Shown here: positions 34,118 to 43,707 of the stretch, piece after piece
Layout of the letters: every line of letters begins with the position of its first letter
Position numbering within the stretch: position 1 is the first letter of the stretch
DNA from: Terriglobia bacterium
Lineage (GTDB): Bacteria > Acidobacteriota > Terriglobia > Terriglobales > Acidobacteriaceae
Reading direction: 5' to 3'
Length of the DNA stretch: 64,000 nt
NCBI GenBank assembly: GCA_020073525.1
Contig: JAIQFA010000002.1
Location: 62,001 to 126,000 of the forward strand
Position numbers and translations under genes: made by a program
Notes under the pieces: model-generated
Told to the model about the DNA's origin: nothing
Seen by the model: only the letters and a program-made list of their open reading frames with translations
Database searches by the model: none

Positions 34118-37100
34118 TTAGAAGGTGAACCGCAGGCCGAATTCAATCTGGCGCTCGGCATCAAGAAGCGTGTTAGTAATCTTCCCGAAGTTTCCGTCGC
34201 TGAAATTGCCATCCGGCTGAGACAGTTGCGGCGTGTTCGTGATGTTGTAGAACTGGGTCCGGAACTGCATGTTCACGCGCTCGCCCACAGCAAAGTTCTT
34301 GAAGATGGAAAAATCCATGTACTGTCTTCCGGGCCCGTGGTAGGGATTGCGGGGACTGTTTCCGGACCGCGCGAACCCAGCACCTCCAGGAGGCGGAGGT
34401 TGATATGCGGACGTGTCGAACCACTGGTTGATATGATTAGGAGCGCTGGCAGCTCCCGTCACGTCGGGCCGACTGTTCTGCCCGTAAATCCCGTTAATCG
34501 TTACATCAAAAGGAACACCTGTCTGAAAAGTGACGATCGGGTTCACTTGCCATCCACCCCCGATAGCCTGGACGACACCGCTCCAATTGGTTCCCCATTG
34601 CTTTCCCTTACCGAAAGGTAGCTCGTAGATCGAGGTCGCCACAAAGCTGTGGCGAATATCCAGATTGGAGTTTGCGCGCTCCCGCGAATATTGAGTTGGA
34701 TCTGCAATGGTGCTGTACTTGTGCCCCTCGGCACTATCCAGAGGATCCGGGGAATTGTCGATCGTGTGTGCCCAAGTGTAGGACAAACTGTACTGCAATC
34801 CGCGGCGGAGCCTTTTTTCAAGACGCGTTTGGAGCGCGTTGTAATACGATCGCCCAATCGTGCCCATGAAGCTCACATCACTGAGACTTGGATATGCAGA
34901 CGTGGTGCCGTTGTAAGGCACACGATTCAAATCAAGCAGCGTCATCAGATCTACGCCCTCGGTGCCAACGTAGCCGACAGAAATGGCCATGTCCGTCCCA
35001 AGTTCCCGCTGATACTGCAGGTTCCACTGGTAGACATATGACGTTTTGTCGTTCTTGGGATAACCCACAACACTCACGTTTGCCGGATTTGCCAGATCGA
35101 CCTGCAGGGGACCCTTGGAAGGCATATCGACGGTTCCGGCTAGCGTCGGGTCAGTCGAATTGGGCGGAGCCTGTCCTTGGAGGTTGATACGAAAACCATT
35201 GCCGTAGCTGAAACTGGATTGTCCGGAGAAAGGCGGATTTTGCGCCAACTGATTGTCGATGCCGCCGCGATCCAGGAAATAGAACATCCCGAAACCACCG
35301 CGCACCACCGATTTCCCGCTGCCCGTGAGGTCATAGGCAAATCCAATGCGCGGTCCGAAATTGTGATAGGGAGTGTCAATTAAGGCTTTCGAGTAGCCGC
35401 TTTGTCCCGGGAGAATAATGGCCCCGCTGGCCGGATTAAAATTGGCCTGCAGGTTGTTCTCTTCCTGCGGCCATGTGAAGATGTCGTACCGCAGCCCCAG
35501 GTTGAGGGTCAAACGTCGGCTGACCTTCCAGTCGTCTTGCACAAACATTCCGTTCTCCCAACTCCTGGTATGGGAAAAGCCCAGGGCCGGACCGACGCTG
35601 TAGTTGTTGACCCAACCAGACAACAGGTCGGAAACTTCGTAACCTGTCGGGCTGCCATTTCCGTCACCGAAGAGGTTAAAGAATCCCTTACCGGCAAGAG
35701 GCCGGAAGAGATTCATCTGGCGACGCAGAATCTGTGCTCCAAACTTGAAGGTGTGGTTCTTCTTTACCCAGGAGACGCTGTCGGAGAACTGCCACGTCTG
35801 TTGTGGAACGAGATACGGCCCGTAATCACCCGTGTACTCGATCTGATTGCCGTTGCCTCCGATCAAGGCGCCTCCACCAAGGATGGAAAGAGTATTGGCG
35901 TTGGGAATCCCAAGCTGTTCTGACAGAGGAACACTATCGAATGGCGGCGTGTAGCCGAACTTGGTCCGGATCCAACCGAAGCGAAATTCGTTCACGACGC
36001 TCGGACTGAATGTGCGGGTCTCTCCGATTGCCACCGAGCGCGGATAGTTGGCTTGGTCGCCAGAACCAAACCCCGCGGGCAGTTTGGGCAAGCGGGAAGT
36101 CGTAGTCTCCCACTCATTGCCGTAGCTGTAGCGGGCGAAGAGCAGATCCTTGTCGCTAAGGTTGTAATCCGCGCGGATATCGAAGTCGTTGAACCTCTTG
36201 ATGTTCTGGCGAGTAATCACGAAGTTCTTTTGGATACAGATGCCGGTTGTCGTCGCCTGCGCGCAAAGATTGCTGCTGGCCGGAACGTTGGGTTCCGGGA
36301 ACAAGTTGAGATAGTTCTGGCCTGGAGTGAGGATCTCACCGCCAGGTATCACATTGCCAGGTTGGGGGTCTACAGTGACCGGGTCCCTGATCACAACTGG
36401 AGTGGCGAGCTGAAGTAGTTCCGAGAAGTCGCCCTGCTTCATCAGGTCAGTCGGAACGGTAGCCGTATCCTGTCCTTGGGGTTTGCTCTCGCGCCATCCT
36501 TGGTAATCACCGAATATGAACAGCTTGTTCTTGATAAGCGCGCCGCCAAGACTCCCGCCAAATTGGTTCCGATGGAAAGGCGGCTTACTCCCAAACTGGA
36601 AAGTTGGCTTCGCATCCAAGACGCTGTTTCGGTGAAATTCAAATGCGCTGCCGTGCCATTGATTTGTCCCGGAGCGGAATGTGGAGTTGATTACTCCGCT
36701 GCCGCGACCGAACTCGGCGGGCGCGACACTGGTGTCGACGCGAAACTCCTGAATGGCATCGGCGGGCGGGAAAAAGATGATTGTGTTGACGAGTGATTCG
36801 TTGTTGTCGACTCCATCCAGCAGGAAATTGTTATTTTGTGGACGCAATCCGTTCACCGAGAGTGAAGCGCCACCAGTGCCGTTATATCGGAAGGTTTCCG
36901 AATTATTGCCGGAGCCGGTCGCTTGACCTGCTGGCTGGCCGCGGGTGACGCCGGGGATGAGTGTCGCCAGCTGCGTAAGATTGCGGCCGTTGAGTGGGAG
37001 TTCTGTGATCTGTCTTCCTGTTACTACGTCGCTAATGTTGGAGCTCGCCGATTCCACCAGGGAAACATCTGCGGTAACGGTCACATTCTCTGTCACCTGG

Positions 37101-37429
37101 CCGGGTTGCAGCGTAAGGTTCAGAGCCGCAATTTGCTGAACTGCCAGCGTGATGTTCTGTTTGATGGTTTTGAACCCGGTGACCTTCACCTCGACCACGT
37201 ATTCTGCCGGGGGCAAAGAAGCGAAGACGTAGTCACCCGACGAGTCCGAGGTCGCCGTCTCGACACGCTGAGTACCGACATTGGTGACCGTGATAGTGGC
37301 TGCGGGTACGACCGCGCCCGCTGAGTCGGTGATCGTTCCTGTAAGGCGAGCATTGGTCGTCTGGGCAACAGCGGCCCCAGCAAGAAAGATCAGCACAAGC
37401 AGCAGTGCGATTCTGGAAAACGTAGGCAT
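34118..37429 (-). CDS. TonB-dependent receptor, Oar-like, with N-terminal carboxypeptidase-regulatory domain
   Basis: 1103 aa. Signal peptide (IALLLVLIFLAGAAVAQ); residues about 25-110 are a CarboxypepD_reg-like Ig fold (ARLTGTITDSAGAVVPAATI ... LPPAEYVVEVKVTGFK); then a plug domain (LPLNGRNLTQLATLIPGV, LSVNGLRPQNNNFLLDGVDN) and a large beta-barrel ending GLRFTF with terminal aromatic. This receptor class is expanded in Acidobacteria and is thought to import oligosaccharides, in place of SusC/SusD pairs. First gene of a unit with the secreted amylase; strong RBS GAGGAGAG; divergent from a one-TM regulator across 230 bp. Confidence 0.92.
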   Translation of the reverse strand: MPTFSRIALLLVLIFLAGAAVAQTTNARLTGTITDSAGAVVPAATITVTNVGTQRVETATSDSSGDYVFASLPPAEYVVEVKVTGFKTIKQNITLAVQQIAALNLTLQPGQVTENVTVTADVSLVESASSNISDVVTGRQITELPLNGRNLTQLATLIPGVTRGQPAGQATGSGNNSETFRYNGTGGASLSVNGLRPQNNNFLLDGVDNNESLVNTIIFFPPADAIQEFRVDTSVAPAEFGRGSGVINSTFRSGTNQWHGSAFEFHRNSVLDAKPTFQFGSKPPFHRNQFGGSLGGALIKNKLFIFGDYQGWRESKPQGQDTATVPTDLMKQGDFSELLQLATPVVIRDPVTVDPQPGNVIPGGEILTPGQNYLNLFPEPNVPASSNLCAQATTTGICIQKNFVITRQNIKRFNDFDIRADYNLSDKDLLFARYSYGNEWETTTSRLPKLPAGFGSGDQANYPRSVAIGETRTFSPSVVNEFRFGWIRTKFGYTPPFDSVPLSEQLGIPNANTLSILGGGALIGGNGNQIEYTGDYGPYLVPQQTWQFSDSVSWVKKNHTFKFGAQILRRQMNLFRPLAGKGFFNLFGDGNGSPTGYEVSDLLSGWVNNYSVGPALGFSHTRSWENGMFVQDDWKVSRRLTLNLGLRYDIFTWPQEENNLQANFNPASGAIILPGQSGYSKALIDTPYHNFGPRIGFAYDLTGSGKSVVRGGFGMFYFLDRGGIDNQLAQNPPFSGQSSFSYGNGFRINLQGQAPPNSTDPTLAGTVDMPSKGPLQVDLANPANVSVVGYPKNDKTSYVYQWNLQYQRELGTDMAISVGYVGTEGVDLMTLLDLNRVPYNGTTSAYPSLSDVSFMGTIGRSYYNALQTRLEKRLRRGLQYSLSYTWAHTIDNSPDPLDSAEGHKYSTIADPTQYSRERANSNLDIRHSFVATSIYELPFGKGKQWGTNWSGVVQAIGGGWQVNPIVTFQTGVPFDVTINGIYGQNSRPDVTGAASAPNHINQWFDTSAYQPPPPGGAGFARSGNSPRNPYHGPGRQYMDFSIFKNFAVGERVNMQFRTQFYNITNTPQLSQPDGNFSDGNFGKITNTLLDAERQIEFGLRFTF

Positions 37430-37660
37430 AATTCTCTCCTCGCGCGTTCGGAATTCATAGCGAGCCGCTGATTCCGGCTCAGGTTACAGCTGGCTGCCCA
37501 CACCTTACGGCGTCGCCGTCAGTGGGCTGCCAACGTAGGGAACGTGCATGTTCTAGTGCAAAGGCGTCCTCGGGATAGGTTTCACTAGGTCTTTAAACCG
37601 TTACTGGAGTAAAATGGCTTGGTTGCATCAGGATACGATCTCCTGTTACGTCGGTGTTAA

Positions 37661-38932
37661 ATGGCTGTGACACGCACTTTCGCCGCCGGTCCGGAACAAC
37701 TATTCCAACAAATAGATAACATTATTAAAAGTCATAGCCTGCGCGGCTCTGAGTCGCTCTGCAAGTTGTTGCAATATCTCGCAAAACAGTCCCTCTACCA
37801 TCCCGACGCTCCGTTGAAGGAGTATCAGATTGCCACCGAAGTCTACGGGCGTCCCGCGGACTTTGATCCCCAGTCGGACTCCACCATCCGGGTACAAGCC
37901 GGACGTCTTCGTCTGAAGTTGGCCGAGTATTACGCCACCGAGGGAGCAGCGGACCCGATCCTGGTCAAAATTCCGAAGGGAAGCTATCACCTTACCTTCG
38001 AGGCACGGCCAATCGAACCGCAGCCGCAGCCCCAGGCCGTGCCACTACGCGAGCTGCCGCCGCGCGGTATCGCAGTCGAAACCGTTCCCGCGCGCTGGCG
38101 GGTTGCCGCCCTCATGCTCCTGGTCGGCCTCGTCGCCGCGCTGCTCGTTTTAGGAAGTCTGCTGTGGAACCGGAAATCGTCCGAACCGGCGATGGCGGCG
38201 CCCAGTGTCCCGCGGGCCACTGGACCTCTAGCCGCCTTTTGGAGGCCCTTTGCCTCCGGAGCCGAAGAGCCTTGGGTGATCTTCAGCAATGCCGCCTTCA
38301 TCGGACGTCCGGAGACGGGCATGCGTTACTACAATTCGCGCGCCGATTCGAAGACCACCGTGTATGACCACTACACCGGCGTCGGAGAAGTGTTGGCCAT
38401 CCACGCCCTTGATGATGCGTTCAGCACCCTGGGCCGGAAGATCCGGGTGAAGCGCGGGAGCTTGTTCACGCTCGACGACGTGAAGAATAACAACCTGATT
38501 TTTGTGGGCTCTCCTTCGGAGAATTTGTCGTTGCTCGACATTCCCGGAACGCAGGAATTCGTTTTTCAGAGGGTGGCGTCAGGTCCGCGCCAAGGTGACC
38601 TGTCAATTGTCAGCAAACATCCAAAGGCGGGAGAAGCCAGCACCTACCTCGCCAGTCCTTCTAACACCCCGCTCACCGAGGATTATTCCGTTGTCGGATT
38701 GGTCCCGGGAAATGGTTCCGGTCAGTACGTGATGATTCTGGCGGGAACGACCACATTCGGCACGCAAGGCGCGGTCGAGTTTGTTTGCCGCCAGGAATCG
38801 GTGGAAAAACTGCTGCACGAAATCCCCGGCTCTGGCGCGGGACCGATCAGGCCTTTCGAAGCGCTTGTGCGAGTGAAGATTGCTCGTGGTGTGCCGGTGA
38901 AAACCGAGCTGGTCACCGTCCGCGCACGTTAG
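37661..38932 (+). CDS. One-TM putative regulator with N-terminal winged-helix-like domain
   Basis: 423 aa. Residues about 10-115 (SLCKLLQYLAKQSL, LKEYQIATEVYGRPADFDPQ, STIRVQAGRLRLKLAEYY, ILVKIPKGSYHLTF) resemble the cytosolic domain found at the N-terminus of many acidobacterial TolB/adenylate-cyclase-like proteins and look like a ToxR/CadC-style winged helix. A Pro-rich linker and a single membrane helix (about 147-168) follow. The 250-residue C-terminal part, presumably periplasmic, has no fold I recognise. Divergent from the TonB-receptor/amylase unit, it may sense alpha-glucan and control that unit. No enzymatic motif was seen. Confidence 0.72.
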   Translation: MAVTRTFAAGPEQLFQQIDNIIKSHSLRGSESLCKLLQYLAKQSLYHPDAPLKEYQIATEVYGRPADFDPQSDSTIRVQAGRLRLKLAEYYATEGAADPILVKIPKGSYHLTFEARPIEPQPQPQAVPLRELPPRGIAVETVPARWRVAALMLLVGLVAALLVLGSLLWNRKSSEPAMAAPSVPRATGPLAAFWRPFASGAEEPWVIFSNAAFIGRPETGMRYYNSRADSKTTVYDHYTGVGEVLAIHALDDAFSTLGRKIRVKRGSLFTLDDVKNNNLIFVGSPSENLSLLDIPGTQEFVFQRVASGPRQGDLSIVSKHPKAGEASTYLASPSNTPLTEDYSVVGLVPGNGSGQYVMILAGTTTFGTQGAVEFVCRQESVEKLLHEIPGSGAGPIRPFEALVRVKIARGVPVKTELVTVRAR

Positions 38933-38961
38933 TGGAGGGACGGGCGCCTCGCCCGTTCAGC
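38933..38961. repeat. Repeat family F, copy 2
   Basis: TGGAGGGACGGGCG-CCTCGCCCGTTCAGC starts immediately after the regulator's stop codon and matches 15544-15572. It lies between convergent genes; the GGGCG...CGCCC core can pair. Confidence 0.65.
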
Positions 38962-38976
38962 CGGGCCACAACTAGT

Positions 38977-40329
38977 TCAGGACTTTGCCACGACGGCATT
39001 GCCTGGCAGCGAACTACTGGGCTGCCGCAGGTCGTACAAATCCTCGACGCGCTGCGTCAGCACCGCCGCCAGCATGAAAAAGATTCCGCCCGCTACCACG
39101 GCGGAGATCCGGTTGTTGTTCAGCAGATGGCCCATGACCCAGCCGAATCCAAGCGATGCTGTGATCTCCGGAATCACGATGAAGAAGTTGAAGATCCCCA
39201 TGTAAACGCCGGTCTTTCCGTGGGGCAGCGATCCGGCAAGGATGGAGTAGGGCATCGAGAGCGTGCTGGCCCAGGCAATTCCGACTCCGGCCATCGAGAG
39301 CAGCAGCAGATACTTGCTGTGAATCGCGGCCACCGAAAGGAGGCCGAGCCCGCCGCAGATCAGGCACAGGCTGTGGGTGGCCTTGCGGCCATATTGCCGA
39401 GCGAGCGCGGGCAGCACAAACGAAAACCCAAAACACACCAGAGAGTACATTCCGAAACAGACGCCAGCCCACTCCACGCCCGTGGAATAGAGGGGAGAAT
39501 TGGTGTCGGCGGCGCCGAAGACATTGCGCGCCACCGCCACTGGAAAGTAGAGCCACATGCAGAACAACGCGAGCCACGTGCAGATCTGGACCCAGGCGAG
39601 TTGGCGCATGGTGCGCGGCATCTCGCGAATTGATGCCAGGATTTCGCGCGCCCCGGAGACTAGTCCAGCGCGCTCCGACTTTTGCTTCTGAAATTCCGCC
39701 AGATTGTCAGGCGGATATTCCTTCGTTGTGAAAATCGTCCAAAGCACCGCGCCCAGGAACGCTGCGGCGCCAATGTAAAAAGAAAGGCGCACGGTGAAAG
39801 GGATCGTCCGCGCAGCGGTGTTGCCTGCCACGTGAAAAACATTCGTCAACAGGTAAGGCAGCGCCGAGGCAATCACTGCTCCAAGCCCAATGAAGAGGCT
39901 CTGCATGGCAAAGCCACGGGTGCGCTGGAACTCCGGCAGAAGGTCGGCGACGAACGCGCGAAACGGCTCCATGCTGATGTTGATGCTGGCGTCGAGAACC
40001 CACAGTAAGCCCGCCGCCATCCAGAGCGCGGAGCTGCGCGGCATTAGGATGAGCGCTATCGAACTCAGGATCGCTCCCACCAAGAAGTAAGGACGACGCC
40101 GGCCCAGCGGTCCCCACGTGCGGTCGCTGGCGTGTCCGATGATCGGTTGCACGATCAAGCCAGTCAGCGGCGCGGCCAGCCAGAGAATCGGAATCTGATC
40201 GGCGCGCGCGCCCAAGTATTCATAGATGGCACTCATGTTCGCCATCTGCAATCCCCAGCCAAACTGGATGCCAAGGAAACCGAAACTCATGTTCCAAATC
40301 TGCCAGAACGTGCGTGGTGGCTTGTCCAT
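38977..40329 (-). CDS. MFS sugar transporter (SLC45/maltose-type)
   Basis: 450 aa from the ATG at 40329 after CAGGAG. Twelve helices; the N-terminal half has [21 protein letters not shown] and [21 protein letters not shown], then the loop [19 protein letters not shown], which are typical of the SLC45/MalA-type maltose and sucrose permeases. It would carry maltose or maltodextrins across the inner membrane. Next to MalQ (167 bp upstream, same strand) and close to the amylase/TonB unit, it completes uptake of alpha-glucan products. Confidence 0.88.
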   Translation of the reverse strand: MDKPPRTFWQIWNMSFGFLGIQFGWGLQMANMSAIYEYLGARADQIPILWLAAPLTGLIVQPIIGHASDRTWGPLGRRRPYFLVGAILSSIALILMPRSSALWMAAGLLWVLDASINISMEPFRAFVADLLPEFQRTRGFAMQSLFIGLGAVIASALPYLLTNVFHVAGNTAARTIPFTVRLSFYIGAAAFLGAVLWTIFTTKEYPPDNLAEFQKQKSERAGLVSGAREILASIREMPRTMRQLAWVQICTWLALFCMWLYFPVAVARNVFGAADTNSPLYSTGVEWAGVCFGMYSLVCFGFSFVLPALARQYGRKATHSLCLICGGLGLLSVAAIHSKYLLLLSMAGVGIAWASTLSMPYSILAGSLPHGKTGVYMGIFNFFIVIPEITASLGFGWVMGHLLNNNRISAVVAGGIFFMLAAVLTQRVEDLYDLRQPSSSLPGNAVVAKS

Positions 40330-40376
40330 GGATTCTCCTGCTGGGTACGTCAGTTTAACGATGCAACCAACCTTGC

Positions 40377-40454
40377 ACCACCAAGGGTACGAAGTATCAC
40401 GAAGGCTCTTGGTCTCGGGCATTTCCTTGGTGCACTTTAGTGGCCTTTGTGGTT
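40377..40454. repeat. Family-A inverted repeat between malQ and the MFS gene
   Basis: CACCACCAAGGGTACGAAGT (from 40377, continuing ATCACGAAGG to 40405) faces CCTTGGTGCACTTTAGTGGC (40425-40444, then CTTTGTGGTT). The arms are imperfect complements with a short loop. The arm wording matches 2531-2560. Confidence 0.65.
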
Positions 40455-40496
40455 AACGCTTTCGCAGACTGACCGATACTCCTGCCCACGATTCTT

Positions 40497-42023
40497 CTAC
40501 CGATCGTACAGCGTGACCAGGGAACGCAGTCTGGCGCTCAACTCATCAGTTACTGTGCCGGGACGATAACGCCATTTCCAGTTGCCGCTGACTTTGCCGG
40601 GAAGGTTCATGCGCGCTTCGCTGCTCAAGCCCAGCACATCCTGCAACGGGACAATCGCAACGTCAGCCACCGACGCCAGCACTGCGCGGATCATGACCCA
40701 GTTGATTTTGGAATCATCGCGAAAATTGAGATACGCGCGGGCGAAGTCGTGTTCTTTCCGGACATCGTCCGCAGTTCGCGTGCTGTCGCCGGCTCCGGAA
40801 CTCGACCACCAACCCACCGTCGTGTCGTTGTCATGTCCGCCGGTGTAAGCGACCAGATCGCGACTGTAGTTATGCGGACGAAACGACGGACCCTGCGGGT
40901 CAGTGCCGAATGCAAATTGCAGCAGGCTCATGCCCGGTAGGCCGAATTGCTGCCGAAGTTTCTCCACTGGCGGAGTGATGACGCCGAGGTTCTCCGCGAC
41001 AATCGGCAGACCGCCAAAGGTGTTCTGCAGCGCCGACAGAAAATTTTCCCCTGGTCCTTTGACCCAGCGCCCGTGGATGGCGGTCGTTTCGCCGGCTGGA
41101 ACCTCCCAGTAAGCTTCAAAGCCGCGGAAATGATCGAGTCGCATCATATCGAAAAGCGCGAGCGAGGCTCGGAAGCGCTCGATCCACCACTTGTATCCGC
41201 TGGCAGCGAGCAAGTCCCAGCGATAAATCGGATTCCCCCAAAGCTGTCCGGTGGCGCTGAAATAATCCGGCGGCACGCCAGAAACCACAGTGGGGATGCC
41301 CTGATCATCGAGATAGAAAAGCTCGGGATGCGCCCAAACGTCGGCGCTGTCATGCGAGACATAGATCGGGACGTCACCCATGAAGCGGATGCCGTGCTGC
41401 CGGCAATATGCTTTGAGATGCTCCCATTGCTGGAAGAATTCGAACTGCCAGAACTTGAAAGCCTTCACTTCCGCAGCTAATTTCCGCGACCACTCGTCCA
41501 CACTTTGCGCTTCGCGCTTGCGAATCAGCGGATCCCAAGAGGTCCACATCGTTCCGTGGTGTGCATCCTTGCAGGCCATGAAGAGGGCGTAGTCATCGAG
41601 CCACGGACTGGCGTTTTCGCAAAAGCGGTCGAAGGCCGCACAGTCCGCGCGGGAACCGTCGGCGAAAAAAGTTTGCGCCGCCCGGCGCAAAGTTGCCATT
41701 TTGAATTCGATTACTGGTCCATAATCGACAAACTCTTCGGGAAATGACGGGGCATGGGCCAGGTCCGAGTTCTGCAACAAGCCCTGATCGCGCAGGCGTT
41801 CGAGACTGAGCAACATTGGGTTGCCCGCAAACGCGGAGAAGCACTGGTACGGCGAATCGCCATATCCCGTGGGGTTCAGCGGCAGCACCTGCCACAACTT
41901 CTGTCCCGCGGCGGAGAGAAAGTCTGCGAATTCGTAGGCGCAAGGGCCAAGATCACCAACGCCGAAGCGGCCGGGCAGGGAAGTGAAGTGCAGCAGAATT
42001 CCACTACAGCGCGGGAATTTCAC
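40497..42023 (-). CDS. malQ: 4-alpha-glucanotransferase (amylomaltase, GH77)
   Basis: 508 aa from a GTG start; the N-terminus MKFPRCSGILLHFTSLPG aligns with the family start. GH77 motifs: WQVLPLNPTGYGDSPYQ, MGDVPIYVSHDSADVW, nucleophile Asp in MMRLDHFRGFEAYW, acid/base Glu in PIVAENLGVITP and the third acid in YTGGHDNDTTVGW. It transfers glucan segments between maltodextrins, releasing glucose, in the cytosol. Followed by the maltose-type MFS transporter. Confidence 0.95.
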   Translation of the reverse strand: MKFPRCSGILLHFTSLPGRFGVGDLGPCAYEFADFLSAAGQKLWQVLPLNPTGYGDSPYQCFSAFAGNPMLLSLERLRDQGLLQNSDLAHAPSFPEEFVDYGPVIEFKMATLRRAAQTFFADGSRADCAAFDRFCENASPWLDDYALFMACKDAHHGTMWTSWDPLIRKREAQSVDEWSRKLAAEVKAFKFWQFEFFQQWEHLKAYCRQHGIRFMGDVPIYVSHDSADVWAHPELFYLDDQGIPTVVSGVPPDYFSATGQLWGNPIYRWDLLAASGYKWWIERFRASLALFDMMRLDHFRGFEAYWEVPAGETTAIHGRWVKGPGENFLSALQNTFGGLPIVAENLGVITPPVEKLRQQFGLPGMSLLQFAFGTDPQGPSFRPHNYSRDLVAYTGGHDNDTTVGWWSSSGAGDSTRTADDVRKEHDFARAYLNFRDDSKINWVMIRAVLASVADVAIVPLQDVLGLSSEARMNLPGKVSGNWKWRYRPGTVTDELSARLRSLVTLYDR

Positions 42024-42123
42024 TCCGTAACAATACGAGGTCGCTGACGTCAGGGCAAGGCGCGGGGAAGATCACTTACACAAGTTCGCCAACACCCCGC
42101 GGCAGGTTTAGGGTCGAATGAAG

Positions 42124-43668
42124 CTACGCAGGACGAATCGGTTCAGGTGTGCTGGTAGGGGACAGGTCGCCTCTCCACCAACGGGCGGAATAGACGATGA
42201 CAGCGGCGGCGATCCAACCCTCGGCATAGGCAGGCTGCGCGCCCCACCGGAAGATGGGAGAATGCATGAGCCCGAACCACGAGAACACGGAGGCAACCAG
42301 ACACCAGAGGCTGGCTCGCCCAAAATTACGGTCGATGACTTCCGTGATCAGCGCCGTTAGAACCAGCACGAGGAAAAGAAATCCGCTGCCCAGCCCTTGG
42401 ACCGAGGACCAGTAGATCGAGCGGTTCAACGCACTCTGCACCTCGGGATTGGCGGCGGAAAGCTTCAGGGCGGGGAGGGCGGAATTGACTGCCGCCGCGA
42501 CCACCGCACCTGCGGGTAGAACGAAACCCAGAAGAACAACGCTGAGATACTTGCGATCCACACGACGCAAGGTGGCCATGCCGACGCCGACCGACACGTA
42601 AGCGATCATTGCGGCGAGGATTGGCCACGGGAACAGCTGCGCCATAAAGAGGGTCAGACCGCTGATAACTACGAGCAGCAGAATGATGGGTGTCCAAAGG
42701 GCAAAGCCGATGCGCGCGCCCATAGCCTTGTACGGCGGATGCATGGCATACACGACGGGAGTCACCACGCTTCCCGCCGCGCCGCAGATGAGCGTCGCCA
42801 AGCCGTCGCAGGCCACAATACTGCGTGCATCGTAGTTATCGCCGGCAGCGTAGGCGCCTTCTACAGACGCAATGTCCTGCAGGATTTGATAGATCGCAAT
42901 GGGTGCGATCACGGAGAGATAGGGCACGGCGAGCGACAGACTGCGCAGCGGACCGAGTGAAGCCACGAAGGGGAGTCGCATCGCTGCGCCCGGCCATACC
43001 GGGTGCACGTAGCCGATCAGCCAGCCGACCAGTAAGGGAATCGTCCACGCCACGATAAAGGGCGGTATGCGCAAGCGCGTGATGGGAATGTTCCCCAGAA
43101 CACTCACCGCAACGATTGCAAGCGCCACAATTCCAACCAGCGGCTGGTCGAAGACTCGCTGCAATAAGACGAGCGCCAGGTAGCTGTACATGGCCGCTCC
43201 AAAAACGGTCATGGATGCGGGGATCGGGATGAAGCGCCGGAACAGACCGGCAAAGGGAGCGGCAGCCAGCTTGATGATTCCGGTCCATACAACAGCCGCG
43301 GCACCGGTCTGCCACGCGGTGATGGCATCGTGCGTTTGCAGGTAGACGGGAAGCACGATGGACAGGGTGTAGGCGATGATCGCGGGAACATTATTTCCAT
43401 AGACGTGGGCGGTAACGTTGGCGCGCCCCTCGCGCTTTCTCAAACGCACTGCCAAAAAAGTTAATCCCAGGGAGCCGAGCAGAAATCCCAGCGCGTAACC
43501 GGGGACCAGGTGTTCGATGCTGAAGGCCAGGGGGATGCCGATCGGAGCAAGCAGGAAGACAGGAATAATCATCTGCGCGAGGTTGAAGCCAACCTGGGCA
43601 ACGGTGGCGTCGATGTCGCCTCTTCCGAGCGCCCACCAGCGACCTGCGGTTGCATTTTCCGCCGACAT
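42124..43668 (-). CDS. Polytopic permease resembling NCS2 / xanthine-uracil or SulP carriers
   Basis: 514 aa from the ATG at 43668 with AAAGGA upstream; about 12-14 hydrophobic segments. Internal wording such as GNNVPAIIAYTLSIVLPVYL, PIPASMTVFGAAMYSYLALVL, and ASVEGAYAAGDNYDARSIVA with GAAGSVVTPVVYAMHPPYKAMGA recalls the NCS2-type carrier fold, in which the QDIASVEGA segment would hold the substrate site. It lies 39 bp after the dihydroxyphthalate-decarboxylase-like gene on the same strand, so an aromatic acid is a possible substrate. Substrate unproven. Confidence 0.72.
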   Translation of the reverse strand: MSAENATAGRWWALGRGDIDATVAQVGFNLAQMIIPVFLLAPIGIPLAFSIEHLVPGYALGFLLGSLGLTFLAVRLRKREGRANVTAHVYGNNVPAIIAYTLSIVLPVYLQTHDAITAWQTGAAAVVWTGIIKLAAAPFAGLFRRFIPIPASMTVFGAAMYSYLALVLLQRVFDQPLVGIVALAIVAVSVLGNIPITRLRIPPFIVAWTIPLLVGWLIGYVHPVWPGAAMRLPFVASLGPLRSLSLAVPYLSVIAPIAIYQILQDIASVEGAYAAGDNYDARSIVACDGLATLICGAAGSVVTPVVYAMHPPYKAMGARIGFALWTPIILLLVVISGLTLFMAQLFPWPILAAMIAYVSVGVGMATLRRVDRKYLSVVLLGFVLPAGAVVAAAVNSALPALKLSAANPEVQSALNRSIYWSSVQGLGSGFLFLVLVLTALITEVIDRNFGRASLWCLVASVFSWFGLMHSPIFRWGAQPAYAEGWIAAAVIVYSARWWRGDLSPTSTPEPIRPA

Positions 43669-43707
43669 GAACAGTCCTTTCAATTTTGGGGTTGAGCTGA
43701 TGCGTTT

